Of a DNA stretch of 64,000 nucleotides, positions 63,403-64,000 are shown in pieces (within the stretch, counting starts at the first letter, position 1; each line of letters begins with the position of its first letter). A program made the position numbers and the translations under genes. This DNA is from Mucilaginibacter saanensis (GTDB lineage Bacteria; Bacteroidota; Bacteroidia; Sphingobacteriales; Sphingobacteriaceae), in the NCBI RefSeq assembly GCF_014200575.1, contig NZ_JACHBZ010000001.1:372001-436000 (forward strand). Direction: 5' to 3'. Below the pieces are notes generated by a model. It worked only from the letters and a program-made list of their open reading frames with translations. It was not told the DNA's origin and ran no database searches.

Positions 63403-64000
63403 ATGACAAAAAAACGATACATATTCTTAATTCTCATATTAGGCTCGTTAACAGCTCTTGGGCCGTTTTCTATAGATATGTACCTGCCCGGCTTTAAAGC
63501 CATTGCTAAATATCTGCATACCAGTACAGATCAGGTAGCGTTGTCGTTATCAAGCTATTTCATAGGTATATCCGCAGGGCAACTGCTCTACGGACCCTTG
63601 CTTGACAAGTTTGGCCGAAAACCGCCACTGTATTTTGGATTGGCCCTTTACATTGCAGCATCCATAGGTTGCTTTTTTTCAACTTCATTGGAGATGCTGA
63701 TTATTATGCGCTTTTTTCAGGCAGTAGGCAGCTGTGCAGCCAGTGTTGCGGCTATGGCCATGGTACGGGATTTGTTTCCGGTTGAGGATAATGCCAAAGT
63801 GTTTTCGCTGTTGATATTGGTGTTGGGTGCATCACCAATGCTGGCGCCAACCATTGGCAGTTATATTACTGCGGTATTTGAATGGCAGGTTATATTTTTA
63901 ATACTCACTGTTATTGCCGTACTGATATTGCTGGCAGTTATATTTTCGCTGCCTGAAAGTTACCAGCCCGATCCCTCATACTCTTTAAAACCACGCCCTA
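63403..64000 (+). CDS. MFS transporter, Bcr/CflA family (5' part, cut by window end)
   Basis: 199 residues visible from ATG 63403, ending at the window edge. TM1 ITALGPFSIDMYLPGFKAIA-like (GSLTALGPFSIDMYLPGF) and the motif A region GQLLYGPLLDKFGRKPPLYFGL are typical of the Bcr/CflA drug-resistance branch (12 membrane segments in full). AVGSCAASVAAMAMVRDLFP is also a family signature. It exports drugs such as bicyclomycin or small metabolites in relatives. Single gene in this window; the rest lies beyond. Confidence 0.93.
   Translation, partial: MTKKRYIFLILILGSLTALGPFSIDMYLPGFKAIAKYLHTSTDQVALSLSSYFIGISAGQLLYGPLLDKFGRKPPLYFGLALYIAASIGCFFSTSLEMLIIMRFFQAVGSCAASVAAMAMVRDLFPVEDNAKVFSLLILVLGASPMLAPTIGSYITAVFEWQVIFLILTVIAVLILLAVIFSLPESYQPDPSYSLKPRP

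Noticed and set aside
1..64000. tRNA, rRNA, CRISPR and transposase genes
   Set aside because: No T-loop GTTCRANTC pattern, repeat-spacer array or transposase motif was noticed on reading; none could be supported.

Overview
The window is chromosomal DNA from a Bacteroidota bacterium, most likely a member of the Sphingobacteriaceae (Mucilaginibacter/Pedobacter-like). The evidence is a SusC/SusD pair, several TonB-linked systems, lipoproteins with SCKK-type lipoboxes, and promoters of the Bacteroidota type (TTG, about 19 bp, TAnnTTTG). No rRNA, tRNA, CRISPR array, transposase or prophage gene was seen. Genes are densely packed on both strands, and the two ends cut an ftsK gene and a Bcr/CflA-type MFS gene. 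Family calls come from reading motifs, not from database searches.

Layout. 1-3.2 kb: ftsK (5' part only), an ankyrin protein and an HD-domain nucleotidase. 3.2-7.6 kb (minus strand): a possible metal-acquisition locus with a ModE-type DNA-binding protein, a TonB-dependent receptor, a di-haem cytochrome c peroxidase/MauG protein and a small exported molybdopterin-fold protein. A ModE-box-like inverted repeat (CGTTAT-N12-ATAACG) lies directly before the receptor gene. 7.6-13.4 kb: sterol desaturase, a DHA2 efflux pump with a TetR regulator, an M1 peptidase and a small unknown gene.

13.5-34 kb is a large glycan or organic-matter utilisation region. It holds a Nudix-type regulator divergent from a GH3 beta-glucosidase, then SusC, SusD, a strong terminator, a CRTAC/UnbV beta-propeller lipoprotein, a vanadium-haloperoxidase/PAP2-type lipoprotein, two paralogous cytochrome-c/FG-GAP lipoproteins and a GH2 glycosidase. 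The joining of SusCD uptake to surface redox-type lipoproteins is one of the two most unusual parts of the window. 34-45 kb: flavin amine oxidase, two tandem CE1-like esterases, an exported class II cyclic-nucleotide phosphodiesterase, AI-2E family permease, a broken DUF6496-like gene, Gfo/Idh/MocA dehydrogenase, aldo/keto reductase and folC.

45-53.2 kb (minus strand) is an envelope operon: TPR protein, plug-less TonB-box barrel, HU/SPOR protein, ExbB, ExbD and TonB, with 4-base overlaps in its core. 53.4-64 kb: a DUF922-like protein, a GbsR/MarR regulator whose promoter holds a palindrome, a membrane protein, two single-domain response regulators and a PAS histidine kinase interleaved with two small CxxC-x27-CxxC proteins. 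A third member of that family, only 55 aa long, lies at 39.4 kb. The window ends with a GntP permease plus exported hydrolase, a glycine-zipper protein, a BamA-like barrel and the MFS fragment.
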